This document shows, in pieces, positions 6,541-6,748 of a DNA stretch of 6,748 nt (position 1 is the stretch's first letter; each line of letters begins with the position of its first letter). Location of the stretch: contig DASTKT010000136.1 of NCBI GenBank assembly GCA_035715725.1, positions 1 to 6,748 of the forward strand, given 5' to 3'. The translations under genes and the position numbers were made by a program. The DNA comes from JADGGV01 sp035715725. Its GTDB lineage: Bacteria > Gemmatimonadota > Gemmatimonadetes > Longimicrobiales > RSA9. The notes under the pieces were generated by a model. The model had not been told where the DNA came from and did not search any database. It saw nothing but the letters and a program-made list of their open reading frames with translations.

Positions 6541-6582
6541 ACGGCCTGTGCCGGCGGGGCGTAGCATCCGCGGCGAACGCAT

Positions 6583-6698
6583 GCATCCATTTTGTAGTTG
6601 GACCCGGGCGACGCCGGCTCCGACGCCGACGCCGGAAATGAAGCTGGGGGTTGCACCGGCGCCCCTCGGTCCACCGGTGCAACCCCCAAAAAGGATGC
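6583..6698. repeat. Nested inverted-repeat element (MITE-like or structured RNA)
   Basis: Outer arms GCATCCATTTTG (6583-6594) and CAAAAAGGATGC (6687-6698) are inverted copies with one mismatch. Inside them a 15-base-pair perfect hairpin is formed by TGGGGGTTGCACCGG (6645-6659) and CCGGTGCAACCCCCA (6674-6688), with a 14-base loop. Between the left outer arm and the hairpin lie three CGACGCCG copies (6609, 6621, 6627), two of them overlapping. A further pair, CGTAGC (6560-6565) and GCTACG (6703-6708), extends the dyad outward with unequal spacing. No ORF in it looks like protein, and no T-run follows the inner hairpin on either strand, so it is not a normal terminator. It could be a small non-autonomous mobile repeat, a REP-like element or a structured RNA. 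The rest of the tail (6709-6748) shows nothing I can name. Confidence 0.55.
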
Positions 6699-6748
6699 TT
6701 CCGCTACGACGAACCGGCGCCCCGCCGCTCACGCCGTTCTCCCCAGCT

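Noticed and set aside
6645..6688. Strong hairpin considered as an intrinsic terminator.
   Set aside because: On the plus strand it is followed by A residues; on the minus strand the T-run precedes the stem. Neither fits.
6419..6732. Three short minus-strand open frames of 72-87 codons in the tail.
   Set aside because: They run through the tandem and inverted repeats, lack ribosome binding sites, and overlap one another in different frames.

Overview
The window is uniformly GC-rich (about 70% by eye) and holds a minus-strand operon of three genes, read right to left as susC-like, susD-like and M19 dipeptidase (cut by the left edge). On the plus strand, diverging from a shared control region, lies a gene for a DadA-like FAD-dependent amino-acid dehydrogenase/oxidase. 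A SusC/SusD pair in such GC-rich DNA, the receptor signature LDQIVVTGT with an N-terminal carboxypeptidase-regulatory-like domain, and the Tat-exported M19 protein together suggest Gemmatimonadota (inference; no rRNA or other phylogenetic marker is present).

Layout. 1-411 (minus): N-terminal 137 residues of a Tat-signal M19 (renal/membrane dipeptidase family) protein. 411-1715 (minus): 434-residue SusD/RagB lipoprotein whose stop overlaps the M19 start. 1751-4750 (minus): 999-residue SusC/RagA TonB-dependent receptor. 4751-5165: divergent control region with a near-consensus sigma70-type promoter for the receptor operon, TTGACT-N17-TATACT, and two GTATAC palindromes placed inside it. 5029-5169 (plus): possible 46-codon small ORF with a good ribosome binding site and a GTGA overlap with the next gene. 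5166-6422 (plus): 418-residue FAD oxidoreductase. 6423-6748: non-coding tail rich in repeats, with CGCAGAG tandem units, a candidate terminator, a GGGAGCT tandem repeat, and a nested inverted-repeat element ending near 6698.

How the genes may work together (inference). The SusC/SusD complex would capture and import small peptides across the outer membrane. The M19 enzyme would split dipeptides in the periplasm; several characterised bacterial M19 enzymes prefer a D-residue at the C-terminal position. The DadA-like flavoprotein would oxidise a released D-amino or imino acid. The shared GTATAC-bearing control region would let one regulator set both transcripts. No CRISPR array, tRNA, rRNA or transposase was found.
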